A stretch of 14,151 bases of DNA, from assembly GCA_003156615.1 (NCBI GenBank), contig PMHI01000532.1, forward strand, positions 9,193-23,343. Direction: 5' to 3'. Position numbers and translations under genes: made by a program. This DNA is from Acidobacteriaceae bacterium (GTDB taxonomy: Bacteria; Acidobacteriota; Terriglobia; Terriglobales; SbA1). The notes beneath the pieces are model-generated. The model had not been told where the DNA came from, ran no database searches, and saw only the letters and a list, made by a program, of their open reading frames with translations. Below, in pieces: positions 1 through 7,673 of the stretch (the first letter of the stretch is position 1; each line of letters opens with the position of its first letter).

Positions 1-1478
1 ACCTTCACGTCTGCAACATTTTGCATCTTTGTGTCTGGCGACGTTCCTCCGATAGTCTGGATCGTAGCCCCCAAACATTCTTTCGGAAGCTCTACCGTGA
101 CCTCACGATTTCGCTGGTTAATCAGCAGCAACTTTCGGTGGCCGTCCCTGGTAAAAGCCTGGGCCTCGATGGCGTCGGAGTCCGCCAGCGAACCATTACT
201 TCGTACTTCGGTGTCAGAAAGCTCGTCTCCTAGACCAAAATTGTTCTTCAGCAACTCCAGAACCGTAAGGCGTGCGTTGGGTTTGCCGTTCGTCCAATCG
301 ACCATGCTGACGCTCGGAAACTGCGACGGGTAGCCGACCAGTTGCGATTCACCCACGGTGTCGACGCCAAGCTTTGCCAGTTCGGCGTAGAGGTAAGCGT
401 ACAGGGCCCCACTCAGATTCCAGTAGGCAGCCGGGATTGGCTTCTCTACGTGATTGGGCTCGCCTTGAACCATGTCACCCGAGAGGATCGAGCCGGCCTC
501 ATTGACCATGACTTTGGTTGAAGGCGACTGCCGATCTCGAATCTGGAGGATGTAGCGCGTCACCGCGAGAAACTCGCTTGCCTGGCTAAAAAAGGTGTAC
601 TGCCAATCCTCCAATGTTTGATCTCCCGATGGCGTGGCATAGACATGGAAGGAAATGTAGTCCAAGGGCACACCAGGCTTGTGGTTCTTGGGGTCCAGAA
701 AATATGCGAAGGTTCGCGGGGCTTCGGACGGAGAGGACAGAGCAAGAGCAACAAACTTCATCCCAGGCGCGACCTTCAGCACTGCCTGGGTTATCGCATC
801 ATAGCGTTCTACGTAATGCTGCGGCGTGGTGTCGTGTTCTCCGTCGACCTCGTTGAAGACTTCCCAGTAGCGGATGTCGTAATGATGGCCGGAGGCGTGG
901 AATTTTCCCAATTCGTCGGTGAAGCCCCCCTGTGTGTACCAGCTTGCCAGTCGTGCATAGTAGTCAGCCAGCGCCCCCAGATCGTTGAGTTCCGTGCCTT
1001 GCGAATAGTCCCAGAAAACCTGATTCGGATCGTCCGGATACAGGACTGGCTTGGGCGTCGCGAACATCCACTCGGGGATTGTGCTGAAGCTGAAGACCGG
1101 GCTGTGACCCTCCGAAGCATGCAGGAAGTCCTCGACAATAGGGTCGATGTATTGGAAGTCCCAGAAGGTCTGGTTGGTGTCAGGCGGGCGCAACTCCGCA
1201 ACGGCCAGCTTTGGGTACGGATACCAGAAGGCATAACGAACATAATCAGTCCCCAGCTTGTGGAGAGCCTCGAGGGAGGCATCGTGAATGGGCGATCCAC
1301 GGCGCAGCATCGGATTGACAACTGCTTGCAGGGTGGGGACGGCACGGTTGGGTGTTTTCTTCTCCCACATCACAACCACCGAGGGTGCACCAGGCGCGCC
1401 CTGCGCGGACAGGAAACCACTCCCGATCATCGCGAACAGCGCGAAGATCATAACGATTCGATAGCCTTCTGTTTTCAT
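1..1478 (-). CDS. Exported GH39-like (clan GH-A) glycoside hydrolase, C-terminus outside the window
   Basis: The minus-strand frame is open from an ATG at 1478 to the window edge, giving 492 complete codons with no stop. Residues 1-25 form a signal peptide (basic start, hydrophobic IFALFAMIGSGFL, then SAQ). A TIM-barrel glycosidase follows. WEVFNE at 205-210 resembles the acid/base motif of GH39, with Glu210 as the candidate acid/base. YISFHVY at 274-280 and VMVNEAG at 323-329 fit the later strands, with Glu327 as the candidate nucleophile. From about residue 400 the sequence looks like a beta-sandwich. GH39 enzymes include beta-xylosidases and alpha-L-iduronidases; which reaction applies here is unknown. 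The start lies only 10 bases after the stop of the GH51 gene, so the two are probably co-transcribed; AAGAG a few bases upstream is a weak Shine-Dalgarno. Another clan GH-A family (GH5, GH30, GH79-like) remains possible. Confidence is high for an exported glycosidase and moderate for the family. Confidence 0.82.
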   Translation of the reverse strand, partial: MKTEGYRIVMIFALFAMIGSGFLSAQGAPGAPSVVVMWEKKTPNRAVPTLQAVVNPMLRRGSPIHDASLEALHKLGTDYVRYAFWYPYPKLAVAELRPPDTNQTFWDFQYIDPIVEDFLHASEGHSPVFSFSTIPEWMFATPKPVLYPDDPNQVFWDYSQGTELNDLGALADYYARLASWYTQGGFTDELGKFHASGHHYDIRYWEVFNEVDGEHDTTPQHYVERYDAITQAVLKVAPGMKFVALALSSPSEAPRTFAYFLDPKNHKPGVPLDYISFHVYATPSGDQTLEDWQYTFFSQASEFLAVTRYILQIRDRQSPSTKVMVNEAGSILSGDMVQGEPNHVEKPIPAAYWNLSGALYAYLYAELAKLGVDTVGESQLVGYPSQFPSVSMVDWTNGKPNARLTVLELLKNNFGLGDELSDTEVRSNGSLADSDAIEAQAFTRDGHRKLLLINQRNREVTVELPKECLGATIQTIGGTSPDTKMQNVADVK

Positions 1479-1488
1479 ATGCTCGCTC

Positions 1489-3153
1489 TTACGTCAAAGA
1501 TAGCTCGAGCTTGCTGACGGAAGCGGGCGGGATTTCGAGAGTGAGCACCCTTCCCGTCGATTGCAAGTCTTTCACCTGTGAAGTCACCGCGTTTCGCTGA
1601 TCGAAGCTGTTGTGGGCGTGAAGGTCGGGATTGGTTAGCACGGTTATCGTCCCTGACTTTATGGAGGCGCCTCGAACTGTGATTTCCGTCTCTCGGATTT
1701 CATTCACGCTCGGGTTCACCACGGTGAGCACTAAATCCTTACCGCGAATCGATGCGGAACCCTGCAATCCCCAGAACGTCGTCGGCTTACCGTCGCGTAC
1801 ATATTCGACGTTCGGGGCCGAAATGATCGTGCGCAACGCCTGACCTCCCTGGTGTGCGGCGTACATTCCGAAAACATGGCCCACCGGCGTTACGCAGAAC
1901 TTATCTTCATGAGCAAGGTAAAGGCTGTTCAGACAATTAATGAGCTGTGCGGGACTTGCCAGAGTGACCTTTTCCGGATGCCGGTTAAAGATATCAAGGG
2001 TCATTGCACTGAACACGGCGTCTCTGAGCGTGGGGACCTGCTCGAGCAAATTATCCACCGTGAGTTGACTGCCGGGACGATACCACGGACCCCATTCATC
2101 GACCACGAGTTTCACCCGATGTCCCGCATCTGACTCACCCATGGCTTGCCAGTGACCCTCAATCAGAGATTCCAGCCGGCCGCCTTCATGCAATACTTCG
2201 TACCAGTCCTGAACGTCAAACTTAACCGCGTCGCCCTTGGCTGCATTCCAGTCCTGGGTGCGCCCCCGGCTCAGGTTCCAGGAATAGTAGTGGAGCGCCC
2301 AGCCGAAGATTGAGCCGAACAGGTCTTTGTCCTTTCGAGCAATCTCGTCGAAGAATCCCCGCGTCCATTGCCAGTTATCGTCGTTCGGACCCGAGGCAAT
2401 CAATGACAAGGGCCGCCCATAGGCTGGCAACCAACTCGTGTACCTGCGAAACTCGACTGCATATTCCTGGGCGGTAAAATTGCCGCCGCATCCCCAAGAT
2501 TCATTTCCTACGCCCCAGTAGCGGACATTGTAGGGTTCGGCAGAGCCGGACGCGGCCCGTGCGTCCGCCAGCGTCGTGCTGCCGGCGGGGGAATTACAGT
2601 ATTCCACCCAGCGATAGAGTGCCTCGGCCGGCAGGCTGCGAACGTTGGCTGCCAGATAGGGTTGGCAGCCGATCAACTTGCAGAAACGCATGAACTCATC
2701 CGTGCCGAACCGGTTTGACTCATAGCGGTGATTCGAGGGTTCGGAGCTAGGCTCGGCCTCAATCCAGAAATTCGTCCGTCGCGGACGTTTATCTGCCGGA
2801 CCGATTCCATCGCGCCAGTCGTAAGTGTCTGCAAAGCAACCACCCGGATAGCGAACGACCGGGGCTTTGATTTTGCGCATTTCGTCGACCAGATCTTTGC
2901 GAATGCCGCCAATATTTTGGACTTTCGAATTTTCTCCCACCCAAACGCCGTCATAGATCACGCCACCAACGTGCTCAATAAAGTGCCCGTAAATATTGGG
3001 AGAGATCGTGCCCAAAACCTCGTTTGGCAAAACCTCGACCCGAGCGTCGGGTGCGCTCGATGCGACGGCGCTCGCCAGCCTCGCGGGTCTGGCAAGCAAG
3101 AGCGCCGCTGCACCGAATGCGCTGGTGCGGACGAACTCCCGGCGTTTGATCAT
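1489..3153 (-). CDS. Tat-exported GH51 alpha-L-arabinofuranosidase
   Basis: This 554-residue protein belongs to the GH51 alpha-L-arabinofuranosidases, which remove terminal arabinofuranose from arabinan, arabinoxylan or oligosaccharides with retention. The N-terminus has a twin-arginine signal (KRREFVR at 3-10, then an Ala/Leu-rich stretch, likely cleavage near residue 29), so it should be exported folded; many GH51 enzymes are cytoplasmic. RYPGGCFAD at 101-109 is a typical early-barrel motif. WGVGNES at 213-219 gives acid/base Glu218, and VVDEWGPWY at 350-358 gives nucleophile Glu353. The last 120 or so residues form the usual C-terminal beta-sandwich. The length is close to the family norm of about 500 plus leader. 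AGGGG about seven bases before the ATG is a fair Shine-Dalgarno. It is the first gene of the leftward pair and is divergent from the GH63-like operon. The specificity within the family (arabinan, arabinoxylan or another furanoside) is not readable. Confidence 0.93.
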   Translation of the reverse strand: MIKRREFVRTSAFGAAALLLARPARLASAVASSAPDARVEVLPNEVLGTISPNIYGHFIEHVGGVIYDGVWVGENSKVQNIGGIRKDLVDEMRKIKAPVVRYPGGCFADTYDWRDGIGPADKRPRRTNFWIEAEPSSEPSNHRYESNRFGTDEFMRFCKLIGCQPYLAANVRSLPAEALYRWVEYCNSPAGSTTLADARAASGSAEPYNVRYWGVGNESWGCGGNFTAQEYAVEFRRYTSWLPAYGRPLSLIASGPNDDNWQWTRGFFDEIARKDKDLFGSIFGWALHYYSWNLSRGRTQDWNAAKGDAVKFDVQDWYEVLHEGGRLESLIEGHWQAMGESDAGHRVKLVVDEWGPWYRPGSQLTVDNLLEQVPTLRDAVFSAMTLDIFNRHPEKVTLASPAQLINCLNSLYLAHEDKFCVTPVGHVFGMYAAHQGGQALRTIISAPNVEYVRDGKPTTFWGLQGSASIRGKDLVLTVVNPSVNEIRETEITVRGASIKSGTITVLTNPDLHAHNSFDQRNAVTSQVKDLQSTGRVLTLEIPPASVSKLELSLT

Positions 3154-3307
3154 GACAGTACCCCTGGCTCCGGGGAGATGAGTGGCGCTAATGGGAAAGG
3201 TCGCACGTCAGCCTCTGGATTTGTTGCAAAAGATAAGCAACTTTGCAAACTTTTGAAATGCGGGAAGAGTATATACTCCCTTGGTTCTGCGAACGCCCCT
3301 TTTAATT
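3154..3307. promoter_or_regulatory. Divergent intergenic control region with nested inverted repeats
   Basis: This is the only space between the two oppositely transcribed hydrolase operons, so it should hold both promoters. The AT-rich part at 3219-3280 contains several symmetric elements: GTTGC at 3223-3227 with GCAAC at 3237-3241; CAAAAG at 3227-3232 with CTTTTG at 3250-3255; the 8-base palindrome TTTGCAAA at 3242-3249; and the 12-base perfect palindrome GAGTATATACTC at 3267-3278. The last contains TATACT on both strands (3272-3277 plus, 3268-3273 minus), so it could be a -10 box, an operator, or both. No convincing -35 at the right spacing was found. The symmetry suggests a dimeric repressor or activator, which is inference. 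Confidence 0.45.
3267..3278. repeat. 12-base perfect palindrome, candidate operator or -10 region
   Basis: GAGTATATACTC equals its own reverse complement. It lies 29 bases before the chosen ATG of the rightward operon and contains a -10-like TATACT on each strand. Its role is not known. Confidence 0.5.
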
Positions 3308-5899
3308 ATGCCTCGCTCCCCAAGCCCCTTTCGGCCAAACCGGCAGTCTCGGGCAGGACTTCTACTGAGTTGCAGTCTGCTCTTTCTCTGCTCCACTGCA
3401 TTTGCGGAGCCGTCCGCCCAGACCCTGGAACTTTCACGTCCCATTCGATCCTGGGAGTTTGTTTCGGCTGTGGGCACGCGTGCCGGGCTGTTGGGGAATG
3501 AACATGGAACCCTGGAAGCGTGGGTTTACCCGTTGAAAATTCTGCGTGACTTTCATTTGCGGTTCCGTGTCGATGGCGCAACGATTCCCGCGGAAGCTCT
3601 GGCCCGAACTTTGATTGTTCATCCAGAGTCGAGCACCATTGTTTATACCGGCGACGTTTTTTCCGTCCGCGAAACTTTGTTCGTACCGGTGCATGAATCT
3701 GGCGCCATCATCGCTTTTGAAGTTGATACCGCCGAGCCTCTGGAGATCGAGGCGATTTTCAAACGTGATTTTCAGCTGCAGTGGCCGGCAACCCTAGCAG
3801 GAGTCGATGAAGATTGGGATCCAGCCCTGCGAGCCTTCCATTTCGGGGACGAGTCGAGAAAATTCAATGCTCTGGTTGGCTCTCCATCCGCGGTCAAGAG
3901 CTCGCAAGAATACTCCAGCAACTATTTCTCCTCTCAGGAGGATTCCGTTCTTCTGGGTGCGACAAAGAAAGGGAGCGAGACGAAACTCATCGTCATTGCG
4001 GCAGGGTTTGAAGGACCGGCCGCGCTGGCAACCCTCTACGATCACCTGGCAAGAGATTATGCGGAGTTGTTGCGGAGCTCCGCCGCCTATTACCAAGACT
4101 ATCTGGATCGCACGGTCAGCCTGAAGCTTCCCGACGTCCAACTCGAAACAGCCTACGACTGGGCGAAGGTGAGCATGCTTCAGGGCGTCGTGCAGAACCC
4201 CTTTTTGGGTGAAGGTCTGGTTGCCGGGTTCAACACGTCAGGCTACGACTATCGGCCTGGCTTCGCCTGGTTCTTTGGTCGAGACGCGGAGTGGACCTCT
4301 TTGGCCTTGGATGCGGATGGCGACTTCCCGACTGTCCGTAAGGCCTTGGAGTTTCTGAGCAAGTACCAGCGGGCGGATGGCAAGATTCCTCATGAAGTCT
4401 CTCAAAGCGCTAGTTTTATAGATTGGTTCAAGAGCACGCCGTACGCCTACGCCTCCGCGGATGCAACGCCGCTGTTCATCATTGCGGTGAACGATTACGT
4501 CACCCACAGTGGGGAAGTTGGATTCGCTCGGCAGAATTGGGACGGCCTCTGGAAAGCTTACGGGTTTCTCCGATCCACGAATGACGCGCGGGGACTGGCA
4601 CAGAACTCCGGCGTGGGAACCGGCTGGATCGAAGGCGGACCACTCTATCCAGTGCAGACTGAGCTGTACCAAGCGTCGCTAGGCCTCGAAGCCACACGCG
4701 CACTTTCTCACCTTGCTCATCTACTGGGTAAACAAGATCTTGCCCAAGAACTAGAGCAAACGTTCGAACGGCAAAAGCCGCTTCTCGATAAGACGTTCTG
4801 GTCTGCTGAAAACAAGATCTACGCGTATGCCCTCGATGCAAGTAATAACCGCGTCGACGTGCCCAGCGTCCTAGCCGCGGTTCCGATGTGGTTTAACCAG
4901 CTCGACGGAGACCGGGCTCGAAGCATGATTGAGGAGCTAGCCCGCAGCGACCACCAGACCGACTGGGGGATGCGCATTCTTTCTTCAGGCGACCCGAAAT
5001 ACAATCCAGGCGGATATCATTATGGATCCGTATGGCCGCTGTTCACTGGTTGGGCGTCCGTCGGGGAGTACCGGTACCATCGCCCGTTTCCCGCCTACCT
5101 AAACTTGCGGGCCAATGCTTTGCTTACATTGAATGGGTCGCTGGGCCACGACGCCGAGGTTCTTTCGGGCGATTACTTTCAGACGCTGGCGACAGGATCT
5201 CCTCACCAGATTTGGTCGGCGGCTATGGTGGTCAATCCTCTGCTGAGTGGACTGCTTGGCTTGCAAGTGGACGCTACCGATTGTCAGTTGAATTTTGCTC
5301 CTCACATTCCGGCGGGCTGGAGGTCTTTCTCCATCAATAATCTTCGCTTGGGCGCGGTAGCGTTGAATTTGAATTACCAACGCGCGCCCGACAGTATTCG
5401 ATTAGAAGTGCAATCTAGCGGTACGGGACATTGCTCTCTGCAGTTCTCCCCAGCCTTGAGTTTACGCGCCAGGATTGATGGCGTTCGACTCAACGGACGT
5501 GAAGTGCCCTTTCACATTGAAGCGAACTCATCGGATCTGCACGTGACTCTGAATCTCCCCATTATCGGTGACCGAAATACGATCGAAATTCAGATGACGA
5601 ATGACTTTGAGTTTAGCGAGGCATCGGCTCTTCCGGCATTAGGAGGCATCAGCCACGGTCTACGAGTGCTTTCCGAATTGTGGTCGCCAGCGCGGGACAC
5701 TTTAAAACTGCTACTCTCGGGCGCGGCGGGAGAGAGTTATGAACTCTCCGCGTGGAACCCAGACCAGATCTCTTCCATCGAAGGAGCTTCGCTCGAGGAG
5801 AAAGCCGGGCCGGAAGCAAAAATCCGTGTACAACTCCCAGCGAGCGCTACCGGAATCGATTCGCAGTCGACCGTCATCTTTCATTTTGCTGCGAGGTAA
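3308..5899 (+). CDS. Exported (alpha/alpha)6-barrel glycoside hydrolase, GH63/GH133-like
   Basis: From the ATG at 3308 the protein has 863 residues. Residues 1-33 are a clear Sec signal peptide (RQSR, then LLLSCSLLFLCSTAFA). The frame is open upstream to a TTG at 3281, which follows GGAAGAG and cannot be excluded, but the ATG gives the cleaner leader. Residues about 35-270 look like an N-terminal beta-sandwich. An (alpha/alpha)6 barrel at about 275-655 includes FFGRDAEW (322-329), GWIEGG (439-444), YHYGSVWPL (570-578) and SPHQIWSAA (631-639). A C-terminal beta-rich domain follows. These motifs resemble glycogen-debranching amylo-alpha-1,6-glucosidase-like proteins and GH63 or mannosylglycerate-hydrolase-like enzymes, which cleave alpha-linked glucose or mannose with inversion. 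Which acidic residues are catalytic was not settled; Asp326, Glu442 and Glu618 are candidates. It opens an operon with the GH13 and GH172 genes. Substrate unknown; the barrel fold class is fairly sure. Confidence 0.83.
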   Translation: MPRSPSPFRPNRQSRAGLLLSCSLLFLCSTAFAEPSAQTLELSRPIRSWEFVSAVGTRAGLLGNEHGTLEAWVYPLKILRDFHLRFRVDGATIPAEALARTLIVHPESSTIVYTGDVFSVRETLFVPVHESGAIIAFEVDTAEPLEIEAIFKRDFQLQWPATLAGVDEDWDPALRAFHFGDESRKFNALVGSPSAVKSSQEYSSNYFSSQEDSVLLGATKKGSETKLIVIAAGFEGPAALATLYDHLARDYAELLRSSAAYYQDYLDRTVSLKLPDVQLETAYDWAKVSMLQGVVQNPFLGEGLVAGFNTSGYDYRPGFAWFFGRDAEWTSLALDADGDFPTVRKALEFLSKYQRADGKIPHEVSQSASFIDWFKSTPYAYASADATPLFIIAVNDYVTHSGEVGFARQNWDGLWKAYGFLRSTNDARGLAQNSGVGTGWIEGGPLYPVQTELYQASLGLEATRALSHLAHLLGKQDLAQELEQTFERQKPLLDKTFWSAENKIYAYALDASNNRVDVPSVLAAVPMWFNQLDGDRARSMIEELARSDHQTDWGMRILSSGDPKYNPGGYHYGSVWPLFTGWASVGEYRYHRPFPAYLNLRANALLTLNGSLGHDAEVLSGDYFQTLATGSPHQIWSAAMVVNPLLSGLLGLQVDATDCQLNFAPHIPAGWRSFSINNLRLGAVALNLNYQRAPDSIRLEVQSSGTGHCSLQFSPALSLRARIDGVRLNGREVPFHIEANSSDLHVTLNLPIIGDRNTIEIQMTNDFEFSEASALPALGGISHGLRVLSELWSPARDTLKLLLSGAAGESYELSAWNPDQISSIEGASLEEKAGPEAKIRVQLPASATGIDSQSTVIFHFAAR

Positions 5900-5933
5900 G
5901 GGTGCAGTGCTTCAATTTCTGGCTCTTGAGCAT

Positions 5934-5951
5934 TACGGAGACGACACGAGA
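5934..5951 (+). promoter_or_regulatory. Ribosome binding site of the GH13 gene
   Basis: GGAGA at 5937-5941 sits nine bases before the ATG at 5951. It fixes this start in the 51-base spacer after the GH63-like gene. Confidence 0.6.
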
Positions 5952-7660
5952 TGCCTCAGAACTTCAGATCCATAGCTTTACTCGCTATGAGTATGTGCCT
6001 TGCGCTTTCTTTTTCCATGGCGCAGGAGCAGCCGGTGGATGCCGAGGGCCACGCTTGGTGGCAGCACGCTGTTTTTTATGAGGTCTATCCGCGCAGTTTT
6101 GCCGACAGCAACGGGGATGGTATCGGCGATCTCAAGGGCATCGAGTCCAAGCTGGACTACCTAAAGCAACTGGGAGTGGATGCCATCTGGATCACGCCCT
6201 GCTACCCCTCGCCGCAGATCGATTTCGGCTACGACGTTTCTGATTACGAAAACATCGATCCAATGTATGGAACCTTGGAAGATTTCGACCACCTAGCGAA
6301 GGCCGCGAAGAAACGGCACATTCGCATCATCATGGATTTCGTCCTCAACCACACTTCTGACCAGCACCCGTGGTTTCTGGATTCGAAGTCATCGCGCACG
6401 TCGGCTCATCGCGACTGGTACATCTGGCGCGACGGCAAGAGCAACGGACAACCTCCCAACAATTGGATCTCAGGCTTTGGGGGTTCAACTTGGAAGTTCG
6501 ATCCCACAACTGGTCAGTATTACTACCACTACTTTGCCACCGCGCAGCCCGATCTGAACTGGCGCAACCCAGCTGTCGAAAAGGCCATGTTCGATGTCAC
6601 TCGATTCTGGTACAAGCACGGCGTCTCCGGGTTTCGTCTGGATGCGGTTGATCTTTTGTTCGAGGACCCCGATCTGCGTGACAATCCTGTTCTGCCGGGA
6701 ACGAACGAACTGGGCGACCCGAAAACGGACGAAAAATACAATGACAAACTGCCGGAGAATCATGACGCTCTTCGCGGCCTCAGGAAAGTTGCAGACGAAA
6801 GCGATGCCGTTCTGGTGGGTGAAACCTACACGGAGAGCGCAGCCGAGCTAAAGCAATACTATGGGACTCACAACGATGAAATCCAGTTGCCCATGGATTT
6901 CATGTTCTGTACTCTCGATAAGCTTTCCGCGGGCGAATTCCGCAAGCAGATTGCGCTCGCCGAATCCACAGGCGGCTGGCCAACCTATGTCATTGGCAAT
7001 CACGACATGGCGCGATCCCTCATGCGCTACGGTGACGGGACGCACAACGACCAGATTGCCAAGCTGATGGCGGGGCTCTATCTGACTCTGCGGGGTACTC
7101 CGATCATGTACTACGGCGAAGAGATCGGCATGGAGAACGTCAACCCCACGCGGAAGGAAGATGTGAAGGATCCGATGGGAGTCACGGGATGGCCAGGATA
7201 CAAAGGCCGCGACGGGGAGCGCACTCCCATGCAATGGGACGACTCCGCCAATGCGGGATTCACCAAGGCAGCGAAACCCTGGCTGCCGGTTCCCCCGAGC
7301 GCGAAGACGCACAATGTTGCGAGCGAATTGAACGACCCGAACTCCATCCTGCAGTTTTACCGGCAGTTGCTGGTATTACATCATCGCAATCACGCCCTTC
7401 TGGACGGAGATTATGTCTCCCTGAACCAGGATGATCCCAACGTGCTCTCCTACCTGCGGCGATATAAGAATGAAGCCGTACTGGTTGTTCTGAATATGTC
7501 GGGGACGGCGCAGCAGGTCCGCTTTAATCTCTCCGCGCAAGGCTTCTCTTCCACCAAGGCCAAGACTTTACTAACGACCTCGGCGCCCGCCCCCAGTGGT
7601 CAACTGGATCAGATCGCTCTGGAGCCATTTGCCGTATACATCGCACAAGTCTCCCGATGA
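5951..7660 (+). CDS. Exported GH13 alpha-glucosidase / oligo-glucosidase
   Basis: A 569-residue GH13 enzyme with a Sec signal peptide (residues 1-24, cleavage after SMA). The usual GH13 landmarks are all present: the calcium-loop-like DSNGDGIGD at 52-60; region I DFVLNH at 129-134; region V QPDLNW at 199-204, typical of the oligo-1,6-glucosidase subfamily; region II GFRLDAVD at 227-234 with nucleophile Asp231; region III GETYTE at 290-295 with acid/base Glu291; and region IV VIGNHD at 347-352 with Asp352. A C-terminal beta domain ends the protein. In this subfamily a Val after the nucleophile favours alpha-1,6 bonds, while Ala or Thr favours alpha-1,4; Ala232 therefore predicts a maltase-like alpha-1,4 preference, an inference from family knowledge. 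Sucrose or trehalose-like substrates are not excluded. The stop is 12 bases before the GH172 start, consistent with co-transcription. Export points to a periplasmic or outer-surface role. Confidence 0.93.
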   Translation: MPQNFRSIALLAMSMCLALSFSMAQEQPVDAEGHAWWQHAVFYEVYPRSFADSNGDGIGDLKGIESKLDYLKQLGVDAIWITPCYPSPQIDFGYDVSDYENIDPMYGTLEDFDHLAKAAKKRHIRIIMDFVLNHTSDQHPWFLDSKSSRTSAHRDWYIWRDGKSNGQPPNNWISGFGGSTWKFDPTTGQYYYHYFATAQPDLNWRNPAVEKAMFDVTRFWYKHGVSGFRLDAVDLLFEDPDLRDNPVLPGTNELGDPKTDEKYNDKLPENHDALRGLRKVADESDAVLVGETYTESAAELKQYYGTHNDEIQLPMDFMFCTLDKLSAGEFRKQIALAESTGGWPTYVIGNHDMARSLMRYGDGTHNDQIAKLMAGLYLTLRGTPIMYYGEEIGMENVNPTRKEDVKDPMGVTGWPGYKGRDGERTPMQWDDSANAGFTKAAKPWLPVPPSAKTHNVASELNDPNSILQFYRQLLVLHHRNHALLDGDYVSLNQDDPNVLSYLRRYKNEAVLVVLNMSGTAQQVRFNLSAQGFSSTKAKTLLTTSAPAPSGQLDQIALEPFAVYIAQVSR

Positions 7661-7673
7661 AGGGGTGTTTGGA
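7660..7673 (+). promoter_or_regulatory. Ribosome binding site of the GH172 gene
   Basis: AAGGGG at 7660-7665, beginning at the last base of the GH13 stop codon, lies seven bases before the ATG at 7673. It supports this start and translation from a shared message. Confidence 0.6.

Noticed and set aside
618..1517. Plus-strand open frame of about 300 codons
   Set aside because: It lies antisense to the GH39-like gene, which has a signal peptide and catalytic motifs. The plus frame is low-complexity, Arg/Gly-rich and shows no domain.
2728..3501. Plus-strand open frame of 257 codons
   Set aside because: It is antisense to the N-terminus of the GH51 gene, crosses the divergent promoter region and overlaps the start of the GH63-like gene in another frame. 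No family resemblance.
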